This document shows, piece by piece, positions 10,208 to 21,847 of a stretch of DNA of 64,000 bases; position 1 is the stretch's first letter, and every line of letters starts with the position of its first letter. The stretch is taken from assembly GCF_011075055.1 (NCBI RefSeq), contig NC_058147.1, positions 558,001 through 622,000 on the forward strand, read 5' to 3'. Position numbers and translations under genes: made by a program. The notes beneath the pieces were generated by a model. It searched no databases. It had not been told where the DNA came from and saw nothing but the letters and a program-made list of their open reading frames with translations. The stretch comes from Mangifera indica (taxonomy: Eukaryota; Streptophyta; Magnoliopsida; Sapindales; Anacardiaceae).

Positions 10208-10993
10208 GGTAATTAATTAAAATAAGCAAAAATTTATCTGTTTATACGTTTTTAGGCCAACATAAAAAAGTTTCACCAAATTAAGCAAACACTAATTTTT
10301 TTACCCTTTTTACCTTTATGTTGAAAAACCAAGTAAAAATATTTTTTCTAAAAATGTGCATCGGTTTATGGTGGTTACAATGGTGGTAGAGATTTTACAG
10401 GGAAACCTTAAATATGTCGAATTATGTATATGGATGTTCTTAAATGTTTCGAATGGTATAAAATGATGTAATTTCGATGTTAATGGATGTCTGGAAGTAT
10501 AGCCGTTGAGAGACAAAAGCACGCAAATTTACAGTGTCGTGCAAATCTCGTAAATACTGTTCAGACAGCGTAAACACTGTTCACATCGCGCAAATACTGT
10601 TCAAACAGCGCAAAAGCAGATATCATTGTTTGTGAACAAGATTTTTGCGCGATTTTGCAAGCGGTTTGAACAGTGTTTGCGCGACACTGCAAATTTGCGC
10701 GCTTTTGTCTCTCAACGGCTACACTTCTAGACATCCATTAACATCGAAACTACATCATTTTATACAATTTAAAATATTCAAAAACATCCATATACATAAT
10801 TTGACATATTTAGGGTTTCACTGTAAAATCCCTAACCCCCATCGTAACCACCATAAACCGACACATATTCTCAGAAAAAATATTTTACTTGGTTTTTCAA
10901 CATAAGGGTAAAAAGGGTAAAAAAATTAGTGTTCGCTTAGTTTGATGAAACTTTTTTATGTTGGCCTAAAAATGTATAAACGGACATATTTTT
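10208..10993. mobile_element. Foldback (hairpin) element
   Basis: Two arms of about 315 bp, 10228-10546 and 10675-10993, are inverted copies at roughly 90% identity by eye, around a loop of about 130 bp. Position 10501 pairs with 10720. Both arms can be read as a peptide containing GYTSRHPLTSKLHHFI (10316-10522 on minus, 10645-10905 on plus), which is only a consequence of the inverted repeat. Nothing equivalent is in unit 1. No clean target duplication is seen. A transcript would fold into a very long hairpin. The class of the element is unknown. Confidence 0.85.
10547..10674. repeat. Degenerate repeats in the hairpin loop
   Basis: Motifs of the form GCGCAAATACTGTTCA and close variants (for example GCGTAAACACTGTTCA) recur three times between about 10548 and 10612, at a period near 22 bp. 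Related sequence extends into the arms. The stretch is richer in CG than its neighbours. Confidence 0.6.
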
Positions 10994-11418
10994 ATGTCGC
11001 CGGAGATTTCAAAACGAAACCCTAGGGTGAAACTTTTATTTTTTAAAACTTAGGCTAAGGAAAAATTTTAGTTTTTAAAGTTTAGGGGGGCAAAAGTGAA
11101 TTCTATTTTAGTTTATTTTTAATATTATAGAAAAAATGACAATTTTACCTTTATCACCGTTAATTTTAACTACTTATAGATGGGTGTTTGGTATTTTCAT
11201 AATTAAATAGTAAAAATTTGAGATTACAGCATACCTTGGATGGGAAATAGTCGTTTGGCCAACTCTCAATTATTGGTATGTGGATCCAGAGGCAGCCTCA
11301 TGAATCTTTTTTCATGATTTGAAAGCATCAACTAAATTTTATGCAACGTGCGGTTGATCCTCTTATCACTCTTCGTCTATTCTTTTTGTTGTTTATTTTT
11401 CAATTATACTTAAATTAT
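10994..11418. repeat. Local direct repeat, second copy
   Basis: It repeats 9783-10207: a MITE right end (10994-11260) without its left part, then flank. It differs by scattered substitutions, so the local duplication is not recent. Unit 2 flank continues normally after it. Confidence 0.82.
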
Positions 11419-12907
11419 TGTATTGAAAAGATAAAGAAAGATAATTACGCTCCCCCAGCGCCAATCAAGTCTGAACTTTGACAAAGAATGTTATTTTTAA
11501 TGAAAATAAAGATTCTTCGTAATTTTAATAAAATTTTATTCCAACTTTCAGGGGCTATAAAGTTTGTTCAAGATCAGGGTTCATTTGCTGTAGATCAGAC
11601 CAAAGTAAGATCTAATCTGAAATAGGTTTGAATTCAGAAAAATTAATTCAAGATCAATGAATTGGATTTCTAACTCAGTTCGAATATAATATTGCTTTAG
11701 ATTTGTTTGAGCTAACTTAAACCTAGTTCATTTTATGAAAATAAGTTGAATCCTGATCTCAAATATGGTTCAATCCGAAAAAATTAATTCAAGATTGACA
11801 AGTTAAAACTCAAATTTGACTCAAAAATATTTTATTTTAGATTTGATTCAAACTAAATCAATTTTATTTTATAAAAATGAGTATTAAATCCGAGCAGATG
11901 GGACAACCTTATTCAAGATAATGGAAAATGATATCATAAACATCATAGTGAATTGGGTGTTATCTGAGATGTCTAGCTAAATGACACAAGCCACGAATTT
12001 TATATGGTAAAGGAGTGGAGTTGATGGAAGCATCTTCAAAAGACAAATCATAAAGAAGTCTAAATTTTAATAGTAATGCTAAATCAGAAGTCTTTTCTTG
12101 TATTCAATAATAAAAAAAGAAAAAGAGTTAAAGAGATTAATCCCATTAAAATTCATGATTCAGGCTTTAATCTTGAAGCATATATCCATATTAAAGAGTC
12201 AACTTGGATATAAAATAAAAGTAAAATGTATTAAGAAAAAGGGGTTTGAGGTTGAATCATGTATGTATGAAGAAGATAAGAAGGAAATTTGTTGATCCTT
12301 GCCACTAGAGATAACTTGAATAATAAAAATTGAGAGCATTTAAGTAACAATGAGGGTCTGAACTCAAATTTTGTTGGTTGTATATCAAGATCAAATTAGA
12401 TCAACTGAATCAATTAATAATATTTTTATCTATGAATGTATAACGTTTCTTATCAATTTTAGAGTTATAAGATACAAAAAATAAAACCAAATATTTGACT
12501 CTTAACTTTCACATCCCGATTAATCCTGACTAATTTATGAAGATGTCCTTTAGAACAAATTGAAGATATAATCTGGATTTTGAGAGCACTATCATGAACA
12601 CACTACAAATGCAAATTGCAAATGACTTGATTATGCTCACATGTCTGGGACAAGGATCCCACTTCTATAATTAAGGAACAAGTTACAAGAGGCCTTTGGC
12701 ATGTGAAGAGATTTATATTTGCAGCGCAGAGGAAAGGGAAGGGTCCCCAACACACAAGATTTAAGTTACATGGCGCCCTGTGCCCTCCACACATTGCCAA
12801 TCTTCAATTTTATCTCTTCGGCTTTCAGTGGTGCTCTTCAATGGCAAACTGACTAGCCAAAATCCCCTTACAAAAAATAAAATACTACCTAAAAAAAGTG
12901 GCGAAGA
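11419..12907. other. Gene-free flank upstream of SAUR copy 2
   Basis: It matches unit 1 positions of about 814-2297 with small differences. No gene is supported. The 65-codon frame at 12098-12295 is disrupted in unit 1 by a small length difference and a stop, so it is not conserved. Confidence 0.6.
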
Positions 12908-13216
12908 ATGAAACTGAATGAGATTGTGAAGAGATGGAGGAAGAGAAAGAAAGGTCATTTTGCTGTGTATACAAAGGAAGGCAAAAGGTTTGTCGTGCCT
13001 CTATACTACTTGAATCACCCCATCTTCAGAGTACTATTAGAGATGGCCGAGGAAGAATTTGGCATAATGGCTAACAGACCACTCCAAGTTCCTTGTGAGG
13101 AAGAATTGATGGGCAACATTCTCTCTTTGCTAAGAAGAAGAAATGCCTCCGATGTCCATGAAAACTTGCAGGGCAGCTTCAATAGCATCTTTCTTTTCAA
13201 TCTTTCATGCTCATAA
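12908..13216 (+). CDS. SAUR-like auxin-responsive protein, copy 2
   Basis: This intronless 102-residue SAUR protein is nearly identical to the product of 2298-2603. Differences include Ser to Asn at residue 4 and Glu to Lys at residue 8, plus one extra Arg in the RRRNAS segment from an extra AGA triplet. The SAUR core (GHFAVYTKEG, EEEFG) is unchanged, so both copies look functional. It converges on OPCL1 copy 2 with 411 bp between stops. Confidence 0.88.
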   Translation: MKLNEIVKRWRKRKKGHFAVYTKEGKRFVVPLYYLNHPIFRVLLEMAEEEFGIMANRPLQVPCEEELMGNILSLLRRRNASDVHENLQGSFNSIFLFNLSCS

Positions 13217-13627
13217 TCAACATCATCATCAAAATGTAGTTCCATTCATAAGATATTGAGGCTTCAGGAATGAATTCAAGTGTAGTTCCTGGTTTAAATA
13301 TTGTATTTGTCTAGTCTGCGAAATTCTCCTTCATTTTTCATTGTCTCATGGAAAAATTCCAAAAAAGGGTGTCCACGATTTGCTAGATTAATAGGTTTCC
13401 AGGGCCCAAAGAACATGAACGAGCCGGCAATTACACAATAAAGAGAAAGTATGCAGGATTTATCCTGATTGACTACATCCAGCAAAGTCAGTTTTATTTC
13501 AAATCTCTTTTTACAATGAAAATTAAAAAAGGATCGTTATGGGTTAAGTCTAAATAGCTTGCAGGACTCACAAATAGAACTAACTAGTACTTCCAAAGAT
13601 AAGTTTTCTGGTAAAAACATAAATTAT

Positions 13628-14564
13628 TCATAGTTTGGAGGTTGCAAGCTTGATTAGATCCTTTCTGAGAATCTTGCCAGAAGGATTCTTAGGGATCGCA
13701 GCCACAAATGCTACTCTTCGGACTCGCTTGTATGGAGCAACCTACAAATAAAATTGCTTGTTATGACATTTCACTACTGATCTACAAACACTTGCACATC
13801 AGACAAACCTGTCTAGCAACAAAATCCATGACTGCAGCCTCTGATAAATCTCTTCCAGCTTTTCTTACAATGTATGCCATGGGATATTGCCCAACCTCCT
13901 TGTCAGGAAATCTGAAATTCAACATACAACAACCAAACTCTTCAGTTTCATTCAGAATAGACACAAAAGGCTTCGTAGGAATGAAGTTCAGTTACAAAAG
14001 AGCTCTTATTATGCAAGAAACGTACGGTATAACTGCAGCATCAGAGATCTCTGGATGAGTAAGTAACAAGGCTTCTAATTCTGCAGGAGGAACCTGCCAC
14101 ATTGAGATTTCAGAGTCAATAGCCACTAAAATGAAAGTGAAAGAAGTAAAGTAAAATAATCGGTGTTCTGTTCACCTGATATCCCTTATATTTAATCAGC
14201 TCCTTCAGTCGATCGACAACAAAAATGAAGCCATCCTCATCAATGTAGCAGAGATCACCAGTTCTCAACCATCCTTCCGAATCAAGTGTCGATGCAGTAG
14301 CTTCTTCATTACTAAAATAACCTGCAACAATCGCACAAAAAGTAATATTCATCAGAAGAAATGTATTAAATAGACAGAATTACACCATTTCTATAGCCAT
14401 GGATTGCACAGCTAGCCTGGAATAAGCACCCAGCAATGGATTGTTTGACATGATTCTAAAAACATGATCATTCAGCAAAATGTACGGTTCAATGATCATG
14501 TTGCTACTTGGACAAATAGACATATTAGATACAATAAAAATATATGCACACAGTATTGAATACA

Positions 14565-14629
<65 letters not shown>

Positions 14630-17061
14630 CATGCCATCATATGTTTAAGAGATATTTTATCCTCGTCTATACACTCAATTACTCAATCATATGATAATAA
14701 ATTATATGTGTACTAATTGTATACTTAAAACTATGTACAAAACATTGTTCAAACTAAAAAAATAATTAAATATCAATGCTAGCAATTGCACACCAACATT
14801 TACCAGAAAAATGATGGGCAAGTACTTACATTGCGCAGAAAATGGATCAAAGATTATCTAGAAACTGATAAAATAAATAGTCACACGAGAGAAAGAATAC
14901 GCATAATTTCTCTTAGTTCACCCAAAATCGAGTTACGTTTTACAGAGTTAACATTATTTAATATTTCCTTACGTTTCTTCATAATGAATGCTATAAATTT
15001 ATTACCGCATTCATATAAAAGAATAATATGTTTAATTATAATAAGATTATCCCTAAACCCTAAACTATTTTAAGACTCTTATCATTAAATCAAATGATTA
15101 TCATTTCTTAGAGAAATTCTAATACTACTCTACTTAAGATGCTCAAATAAAAAATAAAAAAAATCTCGCATTTAATAAAATTAAGTAAAATAAGTGGTAT
15201 ATAAGTGTGTGGATTGAATCTTAACACAAGTTAATTAGTTTTGTATACTATGAGTTTCAGTTTTCATACTTGTAAATCTAATATATTTCAATATAATATC
15301 ATAACACAAGTCAAATGACAGACCTAATAATCGAAAGTGTTTTTAGATACAAGTAACAATATACTCAATTAAAAAACATTGAGTCAAACAACATATTTAA
15401 TAACCTATAATGATTGTACTTGAACAACTGAGTTAAATAACGAGTTTAATAGTCTATAATGGTTACACTTATATAAGAGTGTTGAAGATTCAAATAAAAA
15501 AGAAAGAGAGTCTTATATCTAATAAAATTAAATAAAATAAATAATATATAAATATATGAATTAAACATCAACCGAACTAATTTTGTATGATATAGGATTT
15601 GATCTCCACTCTATACGTTCAATGTACTTAGACAAAAATGTGAATAGCATCTAACAGGTGACACCCTATCCGTTAAACAGGCCTCGAGGGCACTACCCTG
15701 ACACTCCCACCCACTTGCCGAGGAGCGAGACTCGTATGCGTTAGCATAATGTCTTATGGACGAAGAATATTGCCATTACACCACAAACCAACAAGCGAAA
15801 AAGAATAAATTGGCAAGGATCACAAGTAAGTCATTGTTATACCCTTCATGATAGGGGGCCCCCTAAGCCAAAGCTCACCCGTTTGGTTCACCGATAAAGC
15901 CTCACCACTATCCGGGTTCACAATCTTCGCCTCCATGCTTGATGACAACATCCCGGCCGTTCCATACCTCCTACTCTCCTCTAACGTGTCCGTTGACGAC
16001 CCTATTCCAGTCGACTCGGTCAAGCCATACCCCTGAAGAATTTTCACAGTTGGATACTTCTGCACGAACCCTTCTACCACTTCTTTACTCAGCGGTGCCC
16101 CACCACACAAACAAGACTGCAACGAACTCAAGTCGTACTTTGACTTTAACTGATCGGCGGCGTTTATCATTGCTACCAGTATTGGCGGCACGAGAGGCAA
16201 GGTCGTGACGCGGTATTTTGAAATCGCTGATAGCATCTCGTGCATATCGAATTTGGAGAGAACTACGATCGTCGTTCCTGATGCGAGTAGGGCCATAGCA
16301 AACACTGCTAGACCATAGATGTGAAACATAGGAACAGTACATATGAACGTCTCTTGTGCTCCGTCTGAATTGAAGCGCCCAACAATGGTTTCTATCATTG
16401 CTATGAGATTACGATGGGACGACACCACACCCTTGCTAGCGCCGGTTGTACCAGACGAATACAGGAGAGTCGCCGTGTCATCTTGGCTGACTCGGTCTCT
16501 AACTCGACTCCCATTCGGTTCCTTTGTCATCATTTCCTGTAAAGTAGTCAAAATCTTTGCTTCAGGAGTGATGCTTTCTGGGTCGTCGAGTAGTACGACT
16601 GGAAGCGAGGACCCTGCGAGTTTGGGGATGAGTTCTTTGATAGTGAAAGCAACTACAGGTTTTGAATCGGCGATCTGCTTGGCGATTTCTCCACCAGTGT
16701 TGAGAGGGTTTGTGGTGGTGATAATGGCACCGAGGGACATCACAGCGAGACAGATGATGGGAAAGAAAATCGAGTTCGGAGAGAGGAGGAGGATGACGTG
16801 ACCTTTTCGAATACCCATGTCGGCGAGACACGTGGAGACAGAATCAACTGCTCTCCAGAGGTCGGAGAAGGTGATCTGGCGGCCTGTGCTGGCGTCGATG
16901 AAGGCGATGTTGCCATGGTGAGGCCTGGAAGAGATGAATGTTGTAACGTCAAGTGAATGGTTCTTCGGGAGAGGGATTGTCTTGCGTTTGCTGTAGAAAA
17001 TGGAGTTCGCTTTGCAGAATCCGCTTCTTGGATCAACATTAATATTGCTGACTTGAGCCAT
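13628..17061 (-). CDS. OPCL1: OPC-8:0 CoA ligase 1 (peroxisomal), copy 2
   Basis: Exons 15843-17061, 14176-14321, 14026-14093, 13809-13911 and 13628-13741 have the same lengths and phases as copy 1 and give 549 residues. All motifs seen in copy 1 are kept: [25 protein letters not shown] and the C-terminal SKL peroxisomal signal. About 23 residues differ between the copies by eye, scattered and mostly conservative (for example Lys12Arg, Arg123Gly). No frameshift or stop is seen. Role and pathway are as for copy 1 (jasmonate synthesis, peroxisome). The proximal upstream region lacks the MITE found in copy 1. Intron 1 (14322-15842) contains a long TA repeat and the SINE-like segment. Confidence 0.93.
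14569..14627. repeat. TA dinucleotide microsatellite
   Basis: About 58 bp of uninterrupted TA repeats lie in intron 1 of OPCL1 copy 2. The matching site in copy 1 (about 3958-3970) has only a few TA units, so the tract expanded after the duplication. Confidence 0.95.
15645..15805 (-). mobile_element. SINE-like tRNA-derived head in OPCL1 intron 1, copy 2
   Basis: It is the counterpart of 4983-5145 and shows the same A-box-like and B-box-like segments on the minus strand, with small differences. Confidence 0.48.
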
Positions 17062-17334
17062 TTGATCGATTTCTGCCTTTCTGAACTCTGAGCTTCAGTC
17101 TGTTTTGAACGCCGGACTGTATCAGATAGACATATATGTAGCCAGAAGGCTTTGACTGCTTAGTTTTGGCCTTCATTGGCGTGCGCACATTTGCCGGTGT
17201 TTTGTGGAAATAGACTTTTCACTGGTTAATCATAGCCGTTCGATACTTCCATGATATGCGAGTTGTGACTCATAAGTCATAATCGGACAATGAAAATGAC
17301 TTTTTTTACTGTCTGTCAAACAAGTCTATTTGTT

Positions 17335-17340
17335 CACGTG
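17335..17340. promoter_or_regulatory. G-box CACGTG upstream of OPCL1 copy 2
   Basis: CACGTG lies 274 bp upstream of the ATG. Core and flanks are conserved with 6673-6678. Confidence 0.5.
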
Positions 17341-17390
17341 CAAATCATGACAGATTGTTAATTTTCCCACCATGTCCATGCGGATGCGGG

Positions 17391-18188
17391 TTAGATGTTG
17401 TGATCAATTGTTGCCTTAGAAAATTATTTTTTATGTATAATTAATATTTTTCATCCAGAATCAACTCTTTTTTAAAGCCATCAAAATAATAGGTAATTAA
17501 TAAAAAAATAAAAAAATTGTTTTTATAGATAGACCCAAACTTTAAAATCACATGAAATTTTTTAAAATCCACAGCCATATATCCGCATTTTAAAAAATTT
17601 ATGATTCTTACGGTATATATTTTGAAAATATCATGATACTCTTAATCATGTGTAAAATAATATTTATATTTTAATTTATTATATTATATTTAATTTTTTT
17701 AAATAAACGTTATTTTTTTATTTATCAAGAAAATATTAAAAATTAAAAAACAACTTTCAGATATAAAAAAACCTTGAAAATTGTTATCAATACCTATAAT
17801 ATTTTAAAAAACTATATTTATCCCAAAATTTTGATAATATATCTAGTCATTTATTTTAATTTAGGTTCTATGGTAAGGAGAAATTCCGGATTGGTTGGGA
17901 ATAATTGTTATGCCGTAAAGTAAAGACATGGAATAAGAAATCTCATTAATATAGAAGACTAAAATTGACATGTTGAACCTATAGTGGGAATAACTTAAAA
18001 TGCCTAGTTCTATCCTCGTTTCAAATTAATTTGCCTTTTAATAAAGATGATCTGGTTCAATATTTTATGTTGAAAGTTTCATTTGATTGGATTGAAAGTG
18101 TTTAATTAATATAGTAATGATATATAAAAAGGTCAAAAGGTCAAACATTAAAGAAAATTTGTTTGACATATGTACGGAGAATGTGTCA
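17391..18188. other. Flank at the right end of unit 2
   Basis: No gene is supported. TTAGATGTT near 17391 is the unfilled site of the MITE found in unit 1. Similarity to unit 1 ends near 17,975; beyond that the sequence is single-copy in this window. Confidence 0.6.
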
Positions 18189-19471
18189 GGCCAAAGGCCT
18201 TTTCCCACCCAAAGCACCATTTTGCCGTGGGCCCGCACTCCCTAATTTTAAAACTCCTAGTTACCTACCAATAAATAATAAACTTTATTAATTTTTTGAA
18301 GATAAAATAATTCTTTTATATATAATATTATAAATAAATTAAAATTTTATTTTCTTTTTATTTTAAATTTTAAAAACTAATAATTTTTTCAGACTAAAAT
18401 ATTTTATCTCTTAAAATTTAGTTTTCAAATTTTGATATCATCGTCGATGATATCTCTCTCCTGATGTTTTTTTTTTCCTCTAGCGATCTTTCTTATTTAA
18501 TCTGGATATCCAATCAGTATTGAATAAAGCTGGGAAGGCGAAGACAAGCATTTTTCTCATCTTATTTTGAGAAGACAATCATCTTCTCAAACATAAACGA
18601 AAATCTTATTTTTGTTTGAGAAAACGAAGAGTTTCGTCTTTCTAACAAAGCTCTTTATCTCTTCAGCTTTATTAGACGCTAATCAAATGTCTAAGTGAGA
18701 GAAGACAGATCGTCAAAAGGGGAGAAAACATCAGAAGAGAGAGGTCGTATGTAATGGTGTCAAAGTTTGAAAACTAAACTTTAAGGGGGCGTTTGGTTTG
18801 GGTAATGTTTAATTACTAAAATAGAAAGATTACCTTGAAGATAGAGTACTGAGAAGATTACTAGGTATAAATGATTACTATGTTTGATAAAATTTGATAG
18901 GTATAAATAATTATTGTGTTTGGTTAAAGGTAATAAAAGATTACTAGAAAGTTATTTTACTTAAATGTCTTTGAATATAATTATTTTTAAATATTTTTTA
19001 TATTATTTGTCATATTAATTAAAAATAAATTTATTTTTATCTCAAAAAATTAATAAATAATAATATAATTATAATAAACTCAAGATTACCCCAGTAATCT
19101 TTAAATCCCTAAGGTGAAGGTGGTAATCAGATTACCACTTATATTACCTGTCACGTCAGCATTGGTAATAGAAGATTACTGTAATCTTTTACTACTGACA
19201 AAACAAACAAGGGAATAAAAGATAGATTACCAAGATAATCTTAAAAACTCTTAACCAAACGCACCCTAAGGGGTAAATGTCATTTCTTTTAACTTGGCTT
19301 TAGGGGGAAATGATTATTTTTTAGGGTTTAAGGAAGGAGATAAGATAAAATTTCAGATATTAGATTTTTATTAATTTTAACCCTCTATGAATGAATAAAT
19401 AAAATTTTTAAAATTAAAGAACAAGAATTTGAGATAAAAAAATATTTTGAGTGAGTATAAATTCTTCGGCC
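18189..19471. mobile_element. Mutator-like MITE, subfamily B, carrying a nested insertion
   Basis: The left end is GGCCAAAGGCCTTTTCCCAC and the right end CTTCGGCC. Nine-base flanks AATGTGTCA (18180-18188) and AATGTGTAA (19472-19480) match at 8 of 9. Without the nested element (18785-19266) it would be about 800 bp. The interior shows a decayed version of the family's GAAGACGA region. There is no coding capacity. Confidence 0.85.
18785..19266. mobile_element. Tourist-like (PIF/Harbinger) MITE nested in a Mutator-like MITE
   Basis: It is 482 bp long with terminal inverted repeats GGGGGCGTTTGGTTTGGG and, complementing the right end, GGGTGCGTTTGGTTA. It is flanked by TAA on both sides (18782-18784, 19267-19269), the 3-bp target typical of PIF/Harbinger elements. 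A hAT origin is less likely because no clean 8-bp duplication is present. Confidence 0.82.
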
Positions 19472-19510
19472 AATGTGTAAATTTTAACAAAGTTAAATCA
19501 AAGTTTAAAA

Positions 19511-21097
19511 GGGAAATTATATTAAATGCCTAAAACTAAAGGGGGTTAAGCGAAATTACCTAAAACTCTAAGGATTAAGCAAAAATACCCTCAATTTAGG
19601 AAATGAGTGAACTGCCCTTATATATAAACTCCACATTTTCCACGGATTTACTATTCAAATTTAGAGAAAAATTCGGATCTCCCATGAGTGCAACAGGTTT
19701 TAGTCTTTTTCGTCAATTTTTCGTGTTTTTTGATAACCGAAAATAACAAATAAAGATAATACATCATCTCACTTCTTGTTTGAATCAATTTATTGTTAGA
19801 AATATTAAAATTTGAGGGTGATTTTGATATTTGAATGTTTAGGGTTTCCATTTTGAACAATACATAAAATGTTTTAATTATTGGTTGTTTTGCTTAAATT
19901 TCTTTAGGGGTTTTGTGTTATTGAATGTGTAAATCTAATTTGTGTTGAAATTAGAGGGTGAAATAACAAGTTTTGGCCGAAAAATGGGTTAGATCTATCG
20001 ACACTATGTTAATCTCCCACGGACGCCGGTGGGGTGAGGGGCGAATTTAGCGTTTTCAAAATTTTAGGGGGAGGGAGAAGAGGGAGAGATCCACGGGGTT
20101 TTGTTCGAAATTTTACACTAAACCTAGAAAATCGTGAGTTAGGTGGAAATTGACTTTTTTAAAACTATAAGGTTGGTACGAGATAGACCTTAAACGGTCA
20201 TAACTTTTGATTCGGAAGGCGTTACGGGGCCTGTAATATATCAATGCAAAGTTTGTTTCGAGCTCTATAACAAAAATCGGTTTTGTCGTTGCACCCAATT
20301 TGGAGGCCCAAATAAAACTGTTTCAGTGTGTATTATGCAGTTTTTTTGTTTTATCAAATTTAGGATTTTCAGTTTTTATGATTTTGAGCTTGTTTGTGAC
20401 CGGGTTAGACTTTTTTTATATGTAGTTTTCAAATTTGACATCTATCTCTTTAGTTTTGTGCTTTTTTGAGACACGTTTTACAATGTAATTATGAAATTTC
20501 AAATCGATTTTTTGGTTTTCTTGTTCCTAAATTATTCAAACGTATAGTTTTTAAAATTCAGATATATTTTTTCAGATTTTCGAGTGATTTTTTTGTTATT
20601 AACATTCTAGAGTATTTCAATATATTTATTTATTCTTAACATATTATTTAAATTATTTATATATTATGTAATATCAAAATGTCCTCCATATTTTTCTAAC
20701 ATTTTATTTAACCCATAAATTATTATCAAATATTCAAATGTCCTCTTTATATGACATACAAACTAGATTTAACAAATAAAATTAAGTTTTGAGTTAAGAT
20801 TCATATAAATACTTTATTTCACGAATTAATTTTTTTTATTCCAATTTAAAAATACGAACTTCTTCCTTCTGAACGAATCCGTAGTAATTGATATTAAGTA
20901 AAAATAAGAGTGAGAGTGAGTACTTAAGTAATATAAAAAGTGTATATAATGAGAGTGACAATGAGATTATTTATATAGATATGGTGAAGAGTAATTTTGG
21001 TATTTAAAAAAAAATTAAGGTATTTTTACTTAAAAATAAAAGAAACGGATATTTTTGTTTAATAAAAGGATAAAATAGGTATTTATTATAATTTTTC
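19511..21097. mobile_element. Non-autonomous DNA element of about 1.6 kb
   Basis: Nine-base flanks AGTTTAAAA (19502-19510) and AGTTTGAAA (21098-21106) match at 8 of 9. Ends are imperfect inverted repeats: GGGAAATTATATTAAATGCC on the left, and the complement of the right end reads GAAAAATTATAATAAATACC. Both ends then show phrases like CAAAAATACC further in. The interior has no convincing coding sequence. The target size suggests a Mutator-like element of a different family from the GGCCAAA MITEs. Confidence 0.68.
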
Positions 21098-21108
21098 AGT
21101 TTGAAATA

Positions 21109-21847
21109 GGCCAAACGACTATTTCCCACCCAAACTATGCTGAATTCTGAAAGTTTCCCCAATTAACTATGGAAATATCGTTTACTCACCCATAAGCAGT
21201 TAAAATTAACAATGATAAGGGTAAAATCGTTATTTTATCTATAATATTAAAAATGAACTAAAATATAATTTATTTTTTCCCCCCTAAACTTTAAAAACTA
21301 AAAGTTTCCCCCAGCCTAAGTTTTAAAAAATGGCAGTTTCACCCTAGGGTTTCATTTTGAAATCTTCGACGACATCTCCGGCTCCATTGTCGATGACTTC
21401 TCCCTCCCGAAGCATCCTCTCCTTCTGACGATCTCTTTCCTCCTATTTGGACCTTTTTTTGGGAAGACGATCATTTTCCCAGACGAAGACGACAGCTTCG
21501 TCTTCGTCTCCCAAGGCTTCTCCGATGTCGATCAGATATCCAAATTGGAGGAAAGAGATCGTTGGAAGGAGAGGATGCTTTGAGAGAGAGAGGTCGTCGG
21601 CAATGGAGTCGAAGATGTCTCCAAAGATTTCAAAACAAAACCCTATAGTGAAACTACTATTTTTTAAAACTTAGGTTGGAGGAAACTTTTAGTTTTAAAG
21701 TTTATAGGGCCAAAAAGAGACAAAAATTTTAAACGTTAGGGTTCTATTAAATTTAACCAATTATAGGTGCATAAACAATATTTTTATAGTTCATAAAGAA
21801 AACTTTAAGAATCCATCATAGTTTGGATGAAAAATATTCGTTTGGCG
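21109..21847. mobile_element. Mutator-like MITE, subfamily B, abutting the 1.6-kb element
   Basis: It begins GGCCAAACGACTATTTCCCA and ends ATTCGTTTGGCG. Flanks TTTGAAATA (21100-21108) and CTTAAAATA (21848-21856) match at 7 of 9. The left flank overlaps the target duplication of the neighbouring element. The interior has the AAGACGATCATTTTCCC-type region. The 75-codon frame at 21447-21674 is inside it and is not considered a gene. Confidence 0.85.

Larger units (their letters stand above)
8166..17975. repeat. Tandem segmental duplication, unit 2
   Basis: This is the second copy of the SAUR-OPCL1 block. It starts in a MITE that lacks its left half (8166-8598), followed by about 330 bp whose counterpart would lie left of the window. 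It ends near 17,975, where it diverges from unit 1. It carries insertions that unit 1 lacks: a MITE at 9084-10049, a foldback element at 10208-10993 with a local 425-bp repeat, and a long TA microsatellite in the OPCL1 intron. Both genes in this unit are intact. Confidence 0.92.

Noticed and set aside
10316..10905. Two matching peptides on opposite strands (10316-10522 minus, 10645-10905 plus)
   Set aside because: They are the same arm sequence of the foldback element read in both directions; the peptide similarity follows from the inverted repeat and does not indicate a gene.
18785..19266. hAT origin for the nested element
   Set aside because: The ends resemble some hAT MITEs, but the flanks give only a clean TAA, which fits PIF/Harbinger better.
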